From the NCBI RefSeq assembly GCF_020520285.1, contig NZ_CP084742.1, positions 5,815,501 to 5,879,500 on the forward strand: a stretch of DNA of 64,000 nt, given 5' to 3'. The notes under the pieces were generated by a model, which worked only from the letters and a program-made list of their open reading frames with translations, ran no database searches and had not been told where the DNA came from. Below, one piece after another: positions 55,424 through 64,000 of the stretch. This DNA comes from Pseudomonas sp. L5B5 (GTDB lineage Bacteria; Pseudomonadota; Gammaproteobacteria; Pseudomonadales; Pseudomonadaceae). Every line of letters starts with the position of its first letter. Positions within the stretch are counted from its first letter, which is position 1. The position numbers and the translations under genes are program-made.

Positions 55424-56341
55424 TCAGCGACGTGCGGACAACTGCTGGGGCGCGAGGAACGCGTCGCGAAAGTAATCGCGCAGCGCCTGCATCGCCGGGG
55501 TGAAGCTTCGTTCGCGGTGCCAGGCCAGGCCGACGCTCATGGGCGTGACCGCATCGCTCAGGCTCAGGGTTTCGATGCGCTTGCCTTCCAGCGACCAGGG
55601 ACGATGCACCAGGTCCGAGAGGATCGCCACGCCGCTGCCGTTGGCCACCATGCTGCGCACCGCCTCCACCGAACTGGTCCGCACCCGCACCCTGGGCTGC
55701 TGGCCAGCCTGTTCCCAATAGCGCATGGCGCTTTGTTCCGCCTCATCCACGGTGAGCAGGATGAAAGGCTCTGCCGCCACGTCCGCCAGGCTGATGCTGG
55801 CCCGTTCGCATAGCGGATGGTGAGCCGGCAACCACAGCCGGCGCTCGGAGTTGAACAGGGTTTCGGACACGATGTCCGGATGGGTCAGGTTGGCGGTGAG
55901 CACCACCGCCATGTCGAAGTGCCCGGCCAACAGCCCCTGTTCGATAGCCTGGCGCTCCTGCTCATGCAACTCGATGGTGACGTCCGGGTGCCAGTGTCCC
56001 AGGCGCTGCAGATGGTGCGGCAGGAAATAGCCGATCACGGTGTAGCTGGCGGCCAGGTGCAGGGTGCCGCTGGCGCGGTAATCGGGCATCGGGCTGTTGA
56101 GCGCGTCATCGACGCTGCGCAGGATCACGTAGGCGCGGTTGAGGAAGTGCCGGCCAGCGTCGGTCAGGCTCATGCCCTGGGCCGAGCGCACGAACAACTG
56201 TACGGCGAGCATCGCCTCCAGCTCCTTGATCGCCGTGGTCACCGCAGATTGGGAGATGTTCAGGTGGATCGCTGCCTGGGAGATCTGGCCGATCTCGGCA
56301 GTGGCCACGAAGTACCGCACCTGGCGCAGGGTCAACGACAT
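55424..56341 (-). CDS. LysR-family regulator of the pxp operon
   Basis: 305 residues from ATG 56341 ([20 protein letters not shown]). The helix-turn-helix is [20 protein letters not shown]; the effector domain includes [20 protein letters not shown]. It is divergent from pxpA by 118 bases, in which CTAT-N6-ATAG (56379-56392) could be a LysR half-box. It likely responds to 5-oxoproline or a related lactam. Confidence 0.88.
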   Translation of the reverse strand: MSLTLRQVRYFVATAEIGQISQAAIHLNISQSAVTTAIKELEAMLAVQLFVRSAQGMSLTDAGRHFLNRAYVILRSVDDALNSPMPDYRASGTLHLAASYTVIGYFLPHHLQRLGHWHPDVTIELHEQERQAIEQGLLAGHFDMAVVLTANLTHPDIVSETLFNSERRLWLPAHHPLCERASISLADVAAEPFILLTVDEAEQSAMRYWEQAGQQPRVRVRTSSVEAVRSMVANGSGVAILSDLVHRPWSLEGKRIETLSLSDAVTPMSVGLAWHRERSFTPAMQALRDYFRDAFLAPQQLSARR

Positions 56342-56459
56342 TTCTATCCCTTTGGGTATCTGTTTTTCAGAACAACCCCTATCTGATAATAGATCTTCCC
56401 AAGGGGTCAAGGCCGCTCTAACGTCCATGGCACGAGTCACGGACGTTGGAGCAACAGTG

Positions 56460-57218
56460 ATGCAGGCAGTGGATTTCAATTCGGACATGGGCGAGAGCTT
56501 CGGCCCGTGGACCATCGGCGATGGCGTGGACAACGAACTGATGGGCTTCATCAGTTCGGCCAACGTCGCCACCGGTTTTCATGCGGGTGACCCCGGCACC
56601 ATGCGCCGCACCATCGAACAGGCCAGGTTGCGCGGCGTGGCCATCGGCGCCCATCCGGGGTTTCGCGACCTGGTGGGGTTCGGTCGGCGCCATATCAACG
56701 CCCCTGCCCAGGAGCTGGTGGACGACATGCTCTACCAGCTCGGCGCCCTGCGCGAGATGGCCCGGGTCCAGGGCCTCGCGTTGCAGCACATCAAGCCCCA
56801 TGGCGCGTTGTACATGCACCTGGCCCGGGACGAGGAGGCGGCGCGCTTGCTGGTGGAAAATCTGCAGAAACTCGAGCCCGAGCTGTTGTTGTACTGCATG
56901 CCCGGCTCGGTGATCTGCCGTATCGCCCAGGAGCTGGGGCAACCAGTGGTCCGCGAGTTCTACGCCGATCGCGATTACGACCTCAGTGGTTCAATCGTCT
57001 TCACCCGCCAGGTTCGTGCCCTGGATCCGGATACGGTGGCTGCCAGGGTGGTGCGCGCCTGCCAGCACGGTGTGGTTCGCACGGTCGAGGGTGAAGACCT
57101 GGCCATCGAGTTCGATTCCATCTGCCTGCACAGCGATACCCCGGGGGCGCTGGACCTGGTGGAGGCCACCCGCGCGGCGCTGGACCTGGCCGGCATCCAG
57201 GTACGAGCGCCACGCTGA
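56460..57218 (+). CDS. pxpA: 5-oxoprolinase subunit A (LamB/YcsF family)
   Basis: 252 residues from ATG 56460 ([20 protein letters not shown]); this start matches the family and has GGAG nine bases upstream, while ATG 56427 adds eleven unrelated residues. [20 protein letters not shown] and [11 protein letters not shown] are the family motifs. PxpA acts with PxpB and PxpC to open 5-oxoproline to glutamate using ATP. Here it starts an operon that also encodes a biotin carboxylase and a biotin carrier. Confidence 0.92.
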   Translation: MQAVDFNSDMGESFGPWTIGDGVDNELMGFISSANVATGFHAGDPGTMRRTIEQARLRGVAIGAHPGFRDLVGFGRRHINAPAQELVDDMLYQLGALREMARVQGLALQHIKPHGALYMHLARDEEAARLLVENLQKLEPELLLYCMPGSVICRIAQELGQPVVREFYADRDYDLSGSIVFTRQVRALDPDTVAARVVRACQHGVVRTVEGEDLAIEFDSICLHSDTPGALDLVEATRAALDLAGIQVRAPR

Positions 57219-57309
57219 GGCGGTTTTTCCAAGCACCGCGCACAGACGCGATTTCACACGGTTTTGCTTTTTTGCCTGCCTTTCGACAACTATTCCAAGA
57301 GAAACAGAC

Positions 57310-57552
57310 ATGGCCGAATACAACGTCATCACCCCTTTGCCGGGCACCTTCTACCGCAAGGCCACTCCCGAGTCGGCCCCCTTCGTCGAGGTCGGCGACC
57401 GTGTCAGCGCCGATACCGTGATCGGCCTGATCGAAGTCATGAAGCAGTTTTCCGAATTGACCGCCGGCAGCGCCGGCCAGGTCGGTGCTTTCCTGGTCGA
57501 GGACGGGGATCCGGTGGAGCCGGGCCAGGTCGTCGCGATCCTGGTCGAATGA
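57310..57552 (+). CDS. stand-alone biotin carboxyl carrier protein
   Basis: 80 residues consisting only of a biotinyl domain. The biotin lysine is Lys45 in LIEVMKQFSELTAG; the usual motif is AMKM, here VMKQ. PGTFYRKATPESAPFVEVGD is the AccB-like N-terminal half. It lacks the linker and thumb of AccB (about 150 residues), so it is not the fatty-acid-synthesis carrier. Ten bases before the biotin carboxylase gene, 91 after pxpA. Confidence 0.9.
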   Translation: MAEYNVITPLPGTFYRKATPESAPFVEVGDRVSADTVIGLIEVMKQFSELTAGSAGQVGAFLVEDGDPVEPGQVVAILVE

Positions 57553-57562
57553 GGGCTGTGAC

Positions 57563-58936
57563 ATGACCGATTCCATCCGCAAGCTGCTGGTCGCCAACCG
57601 TGGCGAGATCGCTGTGCGCATCATCCGCGCCGCCAAGGCCCTGGGCATCCCTACCGTCGCTGCCTGCAGCGAGGCGGACGCCGACTCCATGGCCGCGCGC
57701 CTGGCCGACGAAGTGCAGGTCATCGGCCCGGCCCGGGCCGACAAGAGCTACCTGAACAGCGAGGCGCTGCTGGGCGCGCTCAAGGCCAGCGGGGCCAATG
57801 CCGTGCACCCGGGGTATGGCTTTCTTTCGGAGAATGCCGAGTTTGCCGAAGCGGTGGTCCAGGCTGGCGCCATCTTTGTCGGACCCGACGCCCGGACCAT
57901 CCGCCGCATGGGCGACAAGGCCGAGGCCCGACTTACTGCCCAGGCTGCTGGGGTACCGGTGGTACCGGGTTCGGCCGGCGAGTTGTTCGAACTGCAGGCG
58001 GCGCTGCAAGCCGCCGAGACGGTGGGTTTCCCGCTGCTGATCAAGGCATCGGCCGGAGGGGGCGGGCGGGGTATTCGCCTGGCCGAGGACGTCGCACAAC
58101 TGGTGGAGGAGTTTCCCCGGGCGCAGCGCGAGGCCCAGGCGGCGTTCGGCAATGGCGCCTTGTACCTGGAGCGTTTTATCGGCCGGGCCCGGCATATCGA
58201 GGTCCAGGTGCTGGGAGACGGCAAGCGTGCAGTGCATTTGTTCGAACGCGAATGTTCGCTGCAACGGCGGCGGCAGAAAATCTTCGAGGAGGCGCCGTCG
58301 CCGGTGCTCGACGCCGTCCAGCGCGAGCAACTGTGCAGCAGTGCCGTGCGCCTCACCGAGGCCCTGGGCTACCAGGGGGCCGGGACCCTGGAATACCTGT
58401 ATGACGACAGTACCGGCGAGTTCTTCTTCATCGAGATGAATACGCGGATCCAGGTGGAGCATCCCATCAGCGAACTGATCACTGGCATCGATCTGGTCCA
58501 GGCCATGCTGCGTATCGCTGGCGGCGAACCGCTGGGGCTGTGCCAGAGCGATATCCGGCTCAACGGCGCGGCCCTGCAGATGCGTCTGAACGCCGAAGAT
58601 CCGGCGCGGGATTTCTTTCCCAGCCCGGGCAAGGTCGAGCAATTGATCTGGCCGCAAGGTGCCGGGGTGCGAGTCGATAGCCACCTGTACCCGGGCTATG
58701 CCGTGCCGCCTTACTACGACTCGCTGCTGGCCAAGCTGATCGTCCACGGCCGCGACCGTGGCGAAGCCTTGGCCCGGGCACGGATCGCCGTGGAGCACAC
58801 CACCCTGAGCGGCATGGCCACGACCTTGTCGCTGCACCGCGAACTGTTGGCCGAACCCTGGTTGCAGCAGGCCGACTTTCACACGGGAACCCTGGAAACC
58901 TGGCTGGCCGAGCGCCGCGCCGGAGGTGTCGCATGA
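57563..58936 (+). CDS. biotin carboxylase (AccC-like) of the pxp operon
   Basis: 457-residue ATP-grasp enzyme. KLLVANRGEIAVRIIRAAKA opens the family; HPGYGFLSENAEFA, ASAGGGGRGIRLAEDV (ATP loop) and FIEMNTRIQVEHPISELITG are intact, so it should carboxylate biotin. It is AccC-like in length. In this setting its partners are the preceding carrier and PxpB/PxpC, which are related to carboxyltransferase domains. It overlaps pxpB by four bases. Confidence 0.92.
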   Translation: MTDSIRKLLVANRGEIAVRIIRAAKALGIPTVAACSEADADSMAARLADEVQVIGPARADKSYLNSEALLGALKASGANAVHPGYGFLSENAEFAEAVVQAGAIFVGPDARTIRRMGDKAEARLTAQAAGVPVVPGSAGELFELQAALQAAETVGFPLLIKASAGGGGRGIRLAEDVAQLVEEFPRAQREAQAAFGNGALYLERFIGRARHIEVQVLGDGKRAVHLFERECSLQRRRQKIFEEAPSPVLDAVQREQLCSSAVRLTEALGYQGAGTLEYLYDDSTGEFFFIEMNTRIQVEHPISELITGIDLVQAMLRIAGGEPLGLCQSDIRLNGAALQMRLNAEDPARDFFPSPGKVEQLIWPQGAGVRVDSHLYPGYAVPPYYDSLLAKLIVHGRDRGEALARARIAVEHTTLSGMATTLSLHRELLAEPWLQQADFHTGTLETWLAERRAGGVA

Positions 58937-59805
58937 ACCAGCCGATCCGCTACAGTTTTGGTGCCGACGAGCACCTGTTCGCCGAAGTCAGCGACAGCAT
59001 GTCCCTGGAGGCTTTCTTCAAGGGCATGGCGGTGACCCGCGCCGTGGAGCGCCTGGAACTGGATGGCGTGCTGGATGTGTGCCTGGCCAACGCTTCGTTC
59101 CAGATCCGTTTCGACCCGGACCGCATTGCCCCGCACGCCCTGCTGGAAGCCGTTCGACAGGCCGAGGCCGGAGCGGTGGCCGAGCGCAGCCTGAACACCC
59201 GGATCATCGAGATCCCGGTGCTCTACAACGACCCCTGGACCCATGAAACCCTGATGCGCTTTCGCGACCGGCACCAGGACCCCAGCGCCACCGATCTTGA
59301 ATACGCGGCGCGGATCAACGGCCTGGCGGATGTCGACGCCTTCATCGCTGCCCATAGCGGCGCGCCCTGGTTCGTCTCCATGGTGGGCTTCGTCGCCGGC
59401 CTGCCGTTCATGTTCCAGATGGTCGAGCGCGAGCGCCAGTTGCAGGTGCCCAAGTACCTGCGGCCGCGTACCGACACGCCGAAGCTGACCCTGGGCCACG
59501 GCGGCTGCTTTGGCTGCATCTACTCGGTGCGCGGTGCCGGCGGCTACCAGATGTTCGGCGTTACCCCGGCGCCCATCTACGACCCGCAGCAACAGCTGGC
59601 CTACCTCAAGCAGCACATGGTGTTCTTCCGCCCGGGAGACATCGTGCAGTTCAAGCCCATCGACCGCGAGGCCTATGACCTGGCCGTGGCCGAGGTCGAG
59701 GCCGGGCGCTTCGACTTGCGCATCCGCGAGGTGGAGTTTTCGCTGGATGCCTTTCTCGCCGACCCGGTCGGTTATCCCACGTCGCTGCAGGAGGTGCTGG
59801 CATGA
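58933..59805 (+). CDS. pxpB: 5-oxoprolinase subunit B (KipI/AHS1 family)
   Basis: 290 residues, longer than the 220-240 usual for KipI. IRYSFGADEHLFAEVSDSMS begins the AHS1 domain, and LTLGHGGCFGCIYSVRGAGG and GYQMFGVTPAPIYDPQQQLA are typical. The AHS1 fold is shared with the carboxyltransferase part of urea carboxylase. The extra N-terminal region may be an added docking segment. Overlaps on both sides (ATGA) show tight coupling with the carboxylase and pxpC. Confidence 0.9.
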   Translation: MNQPIRYSFGADEHLFAEVSDSMSLEAFFKGMAVTRAVERLELDGVLDVCLANASFQIRFDPDRIAPHALLEAVRQAEAGAVAERSLNTRIIEIPVLYNDPWTHETLMRFRDRHQDPSATDLEYAARINGLADVDAFIAAHSGAPWFVSMVGFVAGLPFMFQMVERERQLQVPKYLRPRTDTPKLTLGHGGCFGCIYSVRGAGGYQMFGVTPAPIYDPQQQLAYLKQHMVFFRPGDIVQFKPIDREAYDLAVAEVEAGRFDLRIREVEFSLDAFLADPVGYPTSLQEVLA

Positions 59806-60776
59806 TCAAGGTCATCAAACCGGGCTTGGCCACATCGGTACAGGACCTGGGCCGCGAAGGTTTCTATCACCTGGGGATCCCGCCGTCCGGGGCCCTGGAC
59901 CAGTACGCCCTGAGCGCCGCCAACCAACTGGTGGGCAACGCGCCGGGGGCGGCGGGGCTGGAGTGCACCTTGCTCGGGCCTGAACTGGAGTTCGGCGCCG
60001 ATGCTCTGGTGGCGGTCTGCGGTGCCCACATGACCCCCAAGCTCGATGGCGTCGACATGCACCTGGACACCGCCTTTGCGGTCAAGGCCGGGCAAGTGCT
60101 GCGCTTCGACTTTCCCAAGGCCGGGGCGCGGGCCTATCTGGCGGTGGCCGGAGGCATCGACGTGCCGCTGGTGCTGGGCAGCCGTTCCACCTATGCCCTT
60201 GGCGCCCTGGGTGGTTTCCAGGGGCGGCGCCTGGCCATTGGCGATGAATTGCCGGTGGGTGTGGACAGCGGCAAGAGTCGCCCGGGGGCCAGCCTGCCCA
60301 TGGCGCTGCGCCAGTCCCTGGGGGGCGAAATCACCTTGCGGGTGGTCCCGGGCCTTTACTACGAGCGCTTGAGCGAGGCGGCCAAGGCCAGCTTCTTCGC
60401 CGAACCTTGGACCGTGGGCTCGGAGGCGGATCGTATCGGCTATCGCTTCAAGGGCGGCAGCGCGCTGAGCTTCCAGCCCCGGGAGCAGCCGTTCGGTGCC
60501 GGTTCCGATCCGTCGAACATCGTCGACAGCTGCTACCCCATCGGTTCGATCCAGGTGCCGGCGGGGCTGGAACCCATCGTCCTGCACCGGGATGCGGTGT
60601 CCGGGGGCGGCTACGCGATGATCGGCACGGTGATCAGCGCCGACCTCGACCTGATCGGCCAGATGCAGCCCAACCAGAAGGCGCGTTTTGTAGCGGTGAC
60701 CCTGGATGAAGCGCTTGAGGCGCGGCGTTCCTACAAGAAAAAGCAGGCGTGCCTGGCCAAGCTGTTTCCCTCCTGA
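59802..60776 (+). CDS. pxpC: 5-oxoprolinase subunit C (KipA/AHS2 family)
   Basis: 324 residues. MIKVIKPGLATSVQDLGREG, FYHLGIPPSGALDQYALSAA and NQLVGNAPGAAGLECTLLGP are the AHS2 family opening; AVAGGIDVPLVLGSRSTYAL is also conserved. It forms the active complex with PxpB. Last gene of the operon; repeats follow rather than a clear terminator. Confidence 0.92.
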   Translation: MIKVIKPGLATSVQDLGREGFYHLGIPPSGALDQYALSAANQLVGNAPGAAGLECTLLGPELEFGADALVAVCGAHMTPKLDGVDMHLDTAFAVKAGQVLRFDFPKAGARAYLAVAGGIDVPLVLGSRSTYALGALGGFQGRRLAIGDELPVGVDSGKSRPGASLPMALRQSLGGEITLRVVPGLYYERLSEAAKASFFAEPWTVGSEADRIGYRFKGGSALSFQPREQPFGAGSDPSNIVDSCYPIGSIQVPAGLEPIVLHRDAVSGGGYAMIGTVISADLDLIGQMQPNQKARFVAVTLDEALEARRSYKKKQACLAKLFPS

Positions 60777-60788
60777 TCCACCCCAGTC

Positions 60789-60965
60789 GTAGCGGCTCAC
60801 GCACTGTGTCGCCGCTGCCGCAGGCTGCGCAGGGTTCGGTACTCGCCGTCAGGTTCTGCGGGGCTGCGCCCCGTGCGCAGCCTCGCTGGTGCTCGACAGC
60901 GGCTACAGCAGATAGGGCTGCTGCTTCGTGTAGCCGCTGCCGCAGGCTGCGTACGGCTCGGTATG
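60789..60965. repeat. second repeat family, copies 2-3
   Basis: Several arms of the GTAGC(C/G)GCTGCCGCAGGCTGCG type occur (60789, 60811, 60893, 60931), with GTGCGCAGCCTCGCTGG at 60870. It fills almost the whole 208-base gap between convergent pxpC and pitA, in place of an ordinary terminator. Confidence 0.6.
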
Positions 60966-60984
60966 AGCCGCTGGGGATTACCGG

Positions 60985-62595
60985 CTAGAACAGTTGGGTG
61001 AACAGCCAGTACAGGCTGCCGGACAGCAGGATTGCCGCTGGCAGGGTCAGCACCCAGGCCATGGCCAGGTTGCGGATGGTGCGCATCTGCAAGCCGCCGC
61101 CGTTGGCCACCATGGTGCCGGCCACCCCCGAGGACAGCACATGGGTGGTGGATACCGGCAGGCCGAACATGTCCGCCGCGCCGATGGTCAGCATCGCCAC
61201 GGTCTCCGCCGAGGCGCCCTGGGCGTAGGTCAGGTGGGTCTTGCCGATCTTCTCACCAACGGTCACCACGATGCGTTTCCAGCCGACCATGGTGCCCAGG
61301 CCCAGGGCAATGGCCACGGCGATCTTCACCCACAGCGGGATGAAGCGCGTGGCGTTGTCGATCTGTTGCTTGAACAGCTGCAATTTGTCCCGGGTGTCCT
61401 GGTCGAAGTGGCCCACCTGGTTCTTGTCCATCAGGCGGATCGCTTCGCTGGTCAGGTACATGTCATTGCGCACGTTGCCCATGGCTTCGGCTGGCACCTT
61501 GGCCAGCGAACCGTAGCCCTTGACCTCGGTGCCGATGGCGCCGGTGAGGGCGGCCAGGGCCGGAACCAGTTCCGGCGTCGCCTGCTTGCTGCGCATGTAC
61601 TCCGAGAGCACCGCGCGCGGGTCGGCCGGTGCCGCCTGTGGGTAGCTCTTGACCAATGCCTGTTGGGTGACCTCGGCCACCGCGGCAAACTGCAGCGACT
61701 GGTCGGCGGGCATGGTGCGGTTCAAGGCGTAGGCCATGGGCAACGTGCCCACCAGGATCAGCATGATCAGGCCCATGCCTTTCTGGCCATCGTTGGAGCC
61801 GTGGGCGAAGGACACTCCGGTGCAGGTCAGGATCAGCAGGCCGCGGATCCACCACGGCGGTGGGGTGTCGCCCTTGGGTGCCTTGTACAAAGCGCGATTC
61901 TTGACGAACAGGCGCAGGGCCACTAGCAGCAGGGCGGCGAATACGAAGCCGATCAGCGGCGAGAACAGCAGGGCGTAACCGACCTTGGTGGCCTGGCTCC
62001 AGTCCACGCCGCTGGTGCCATCGCGACCGTGCATTAGGGCGTTGGCCACGCCGACCCCGATGATCGAGCCGATCAGGGTATGGGACGAGGAGGCAGGCAA
62101 ACCCAGCCACCAGGTGCCGAGGTTCCACAGGATGGCGGCGATCAGCAGGGCGAAGATCATGGCGAAGCCGGCGGAAGAGCCCACCTGCAGGATCAGCTCC
62201 ACCGGCAGCAGGGCAATGATGCCGAAGGCCACCGCGCCGCTGGACAGCAGCACCCCGAGGAAGTTGAACAGGCCCGACCAGACCACCGCGAACTGGGGTG
62301 GCAGGGAGTGGGTATAGATCACCGTGGCCACGGCGTTGGCGGTGTCGTGGAAGCCGTTGACGAATTCGAAGCCCAGGGCGATCAGCAACGCGACGCCCAG
62401 CAGCAGGAACGGGGTCCAGGTGGTGACCGTGGTACCCAGTTCGTGCATGTCGTGCATCAGGCTGTAGGCGGTGAACAGCAGGCCCATGGCCAACACCGCG
62501 AAGAACACCACCAGGGTGAAGGGGCTGGGTTTCTTGTCCAGTTGTGGTTTGGCGTCGAGGCTGGGGGGCGCGGCGCTCAGAGAAGGGGTGGCCAT
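60985..62595 (-). CDS. pitA: low-affinity inorganic phosphate transporter (Pit family)
   Basis: 536-residue inner-membrane protein with about ten spans. GFEFVNGFHDTANAVATVIY is the first Pit signature and ADMFGLPVSTTHVLSSGVAG the repeat signature; GSNDGQKGMGLIML is also conserved. A large cytoplasmic loop (about 300-430) is normal for the family. Proton-coupled uptake of metal phosphate. Single gene, 251 bases from the CorA-like gene. Confidence 0.93.
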   Translation of the reverse strand: MATPSLSAAPPSLDAKPQLDKKPSPFTLVVFFAVLAMGLLFTAYSLMHDMHELGTTVTTWTPFLLLGVALLIALGFEFVNGFHDTANAVATVIYTHSLPPQFAVVWSGLFNFLGVLLSSGAVAFGIIALLPVELILQVGSSAGFAMIFALLIAAILWNLGTWWLGLPASSSHTLIGSIIGVGVANALMHGRDGTSGVDWSQATKVGYALLFSPLIGFVFAALLLVALRLFVKNRALYKAPKGDTPPPWWIRGLLILTCTGVSFAHGSNDGQKGMGLIMLILVGTLPMAYALNRTMPADQSLQFAAVAEVTQQALVKSYPQAAPADPRAVLSEYMRSKQATPELVPALAALTGAIGTEVKGYGSLAKVPAEAMGNVRNDMYLTSEAIRLMDKNQVGHFDQDTRDKLQLFKQQIDNATRFIPLWVKIAVAIALGLGTMVGWKRIVVTVGEKIGKTHLTYAQGASAETVAMLTIGAADMFGLPVSTTHVLSSGVAGTMVANGGGLQMRTIRNLAMAWVLTLPAAILLSGSLYWLFTQLF

Positions 62596-62789
62596 TGCTG
62601 GACAATCCTGTGGCTGGAAGGAGTGCAGTCCATGATCGTTGCCAAATGTTACAAGCAGACTGCCTCAGGTCATGGTTTGTGCAATTGGCCAGCCCGTTGA
62701 TCCGTTTGCCCACCCTGGCGGCTCGTGCGCAGCCTGCGGCAGCGGCCACACGAGGCGAGGTCTGCGTGCATCACTGATCCACGGCGCCC

Positions 62790-62843
62790 TGTAGCCGCTG
62801 TCGAGCGCCAGCGAGGCTGCGCACGGGCGCGTAGCGGCCGCAG
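62790..62843. repeat. second repeat family, copy 4
   Basis: GTAGCCGCTGTCGAGCGCC at 62791 and GCGTAGCGGCCGCAG at 62829 flank AGCGAGGCTGCGCACG. It lies just after the CorA-like gene's stop codon. A partial copy may extend over 62710-62760. Nothing else was found in the 251-base gap. Confidence 0.55.
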
Positions 62844-62846
62844 GGT

Positions 62847-63869
62847 TCAGTAATCCTGGCGCTTGCGAAAGGCCCAGCGTCCGGCGATCACGGTGAAGGT
62901 GGCCACCAGCGCCACCAGGATCCAGAAACCCTCGGGGTCGGCGGAGAGGGGAATGCCGCCGACGTTCATGCCGAAGAAGCCGGCGATGATATTGATCGGC
63001 AGCGCCAGCACCGTGACGACGGTCAGGGTGAACAGCGTACGGTTGCTCTGCTCGTTGAGGTTGGCGGCGATTTCCTCCTGCAGCAGCTTGATCCGCTCCC
63101 CCAGGGCCGTGAGGTCATTGATGATCAGGGCGAACTCCTCGGTGGACTTGCGCAGCTCCTTGACGTCTTCCTTCTGCAACCATGGCGGCGGGCGGTTGAG
63201 CAGGCGCAGCAGCGAGCCCGGCTCCAGGGCCAGCAGCCGCTGCAGGCGCACCAGCACTCGGCGCATGGCCCCCAGTTCGGCACGATTGGTCGAGGCCCGG
63301 GCGGCCAGCAACTGGTCTTCGATCTGGTCGACGCTGAGGCTGGTCTTGCGCACGATCTGGGTCAGCACTTCGCCCTGGTCGCGCAACAAGTGCACCAGCA
63401 GTTCCAGGGGCGAGCGGAAGTGCTCGCCGGCCTTCACCGAGGAGCGCAGCTTGTCCACCGAGTGCAGGGGCTGCAGGCGGGCGCTGATGATCAGGTTGCT
63501 GCGTACGCAGACCCACAGGGTGGAGATGTCCGAGGAGACCATGTTGCCGAAGTTGAACACCACATCGTTGACCACTGCCAGCAGGGCCGAGTCCACGTGC
63601 TCGATGCGGGTCGAGCGCGAGCCTTCGTGCAGGGCCTCGAAGAATTCCTCGGGCAGTTGCAGGTGGGCCTTCATCCAGCGTTCGCAGGCGGCATGGGCCA
63701 GGTTCAGGTGCAGCCAGAGGAACTGGTCGTGGTGTTCGGGAGCCTGCAGGGCTTGCAGCGCCTTGGCCGAGTCCAGTTCGCAACCACGTTCGCCGGGGCG
63801 AAAGCGGTAACCGTAGAGCAGGCCGAACAGGTCGGAATCGCGGTGACTCTGGTCGAGGCTGTGGTTCAT
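62847..63869 (-). CDS. ZntB/CorA-family divalent-cation transporter
   Basis: 340 residues: a large N-terminal cytoplasmic domain with a long coiled region (about 190-275) and two C-terminal spans (FTLTVVTVLALPINIIAGFF and FWILVALVATFTVIAGRWAF). The pore motif GMN is present in FFGMNVGGIP. The variant loop and N-terminal EHHDQFLWLHLNLAHAACER fit ZntB (zinc transport) better than CorA (magnesium). The remaining 131 bases of the window (63870-64000) hold no recognisable gene. Confidence 0.88.
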   Translation of the reverse strand: MNHSLDQSHRDSDLFGLLYGYRFRPGERGCELDSAKALQALQAPEHHDQFLWLHLNLAHAACERWMKAHLQLPEEFFEALHEGSRSTRIEHVDSALLAVVNDVVFNFGNMVSSDISTLWVCVRSNLIISARLQPLHSVDKLRSSVKAGEHFRSPLELLVHLLRDQGEVLTQIVRKTSLSVDQIEDQLLAARASTNRAELGAMRRVLVRLQRLLALEPGSLLRLLNRPPPWLQKEDVKELRKSTEEFALIINDLTALGERIKLLQEEIAANLNEQSNRTLFTLTVVTVLALPINIIAGFFGMNVGGIPLSADPEGFWILVALVATFTVIAGRWAFRKRQDY

Positions 63870-64000
63870 GGAGGCTCGCAGGAGGAACAGTGCCTGGCGC
63901 GGATTTCACAGGTTCACTTGGGCTCGATCATGGCAAGGTCTCTTGACGTTTTTGTGACAGTTGCAAGTCCATGATTCGCCCCGTTCTACCAGTGGTCGGA

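Overview
The window is a GC-rich, densely packed piece of a Pseudomonas chromosome, most likely from the fluorescens group (fluorescens/protegens/chlororaphis type). Gene order supports this: edd-glk-gltR-gtrS, then an AGE-family epimerase, gtsABCD, oprB and mutarotase, followed by hexR/zwf-pgl-eda. The tandem fadD2-fadD1 pair beside phaJ4, the gntR/gnuK/gnuT group, and REP elements of the GTAGGAGCGA type point the same way. I see no rRNA, tRNA, CRISPR array, prophage or insertion sequence. Almost everything is core or common accessory chromosome. The only broken gene is edd, which is cut by the left edge.

Region by region. (1) 1-16.9 kb holds glucose uptake and the Entner-Doudoroff pathway. 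OprB brings glucose across the outer membrane, GtsABCD takes it across the inner membrane, and Glk phosphorylates it. Zwf, Pgl, Edd and Eda convert glucose-6-phosphate to pyruvate and glyceraldehyde-3-phosphate. GtrS/GltR and HexR are the regulators. Two copies of one promoter module with identical internal spacing precede the epimerase gene and gtsA. A hairpin plus a REP pair separates gtsA from gtsB. (2) 17-22.4 kb holds a class V aminotransferase, a DUF3820 protein, a DUF2383 protein behind a sigma-54-like promoter, and a FUSC/DUF1656/HlyD efflux operon with an exact SlyA-type operator. (3) 22.5-30.4 kb is fatty-acid related: phaJ4-like hydratase, lysophospholipase-like hydrolase, fadD2, fadD1, then csbD, a BrkB/YihY membrane protein and peptide deformylase. 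(4) 30.4-39.8 kb is mixed: two GSTs, three LysR regulators, a BdlA-like PAS-PAS chemotaxis transducer, a uronate-dehydrogenase-like enzyme, a PACE efflux pump and a LysE exporter. (5) 39.8-43 kb is the gluconate branch gntR/gnuK/gnuT with three matching operators. (6) 43-49.6 kb has an AlaC-like aminotransferase, a LysE exporter, a GyrI-like protein, a 50-residue membrane protein, a GNAT, and a SnoaL/YCII(DGPF)/AHSA1/ECF42 sigma cluster with a candidate self-dependent promoter. (7) 49.6-55.3 kb has a second PACE pump with its own LysR, a TetR regulator, and a split-pqiA pqiB pqiC lipid-transport operon. (8) 55.4-64 kb has a LysR divergent from pxpA-accB-accC-pxpB-pxpC (5-oxoproline metabolism joined to a biotin carboxylase), then a PitA phosphate carrier and a ZntB/CorA-like transporter.

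Nothing here is a wholly new system on sequence grounds. The points most worth following are the duplicated GltR-type promoter module, the biotin-carboxylase/5-oxoprolinase operon, the ECF42 cluster with a matching promoter, the SlyA box on the efflux operon, and the two paralogous PACE/LysR modules. All functional calls come from reading protein motifs and gene order by eye; no database search was run.
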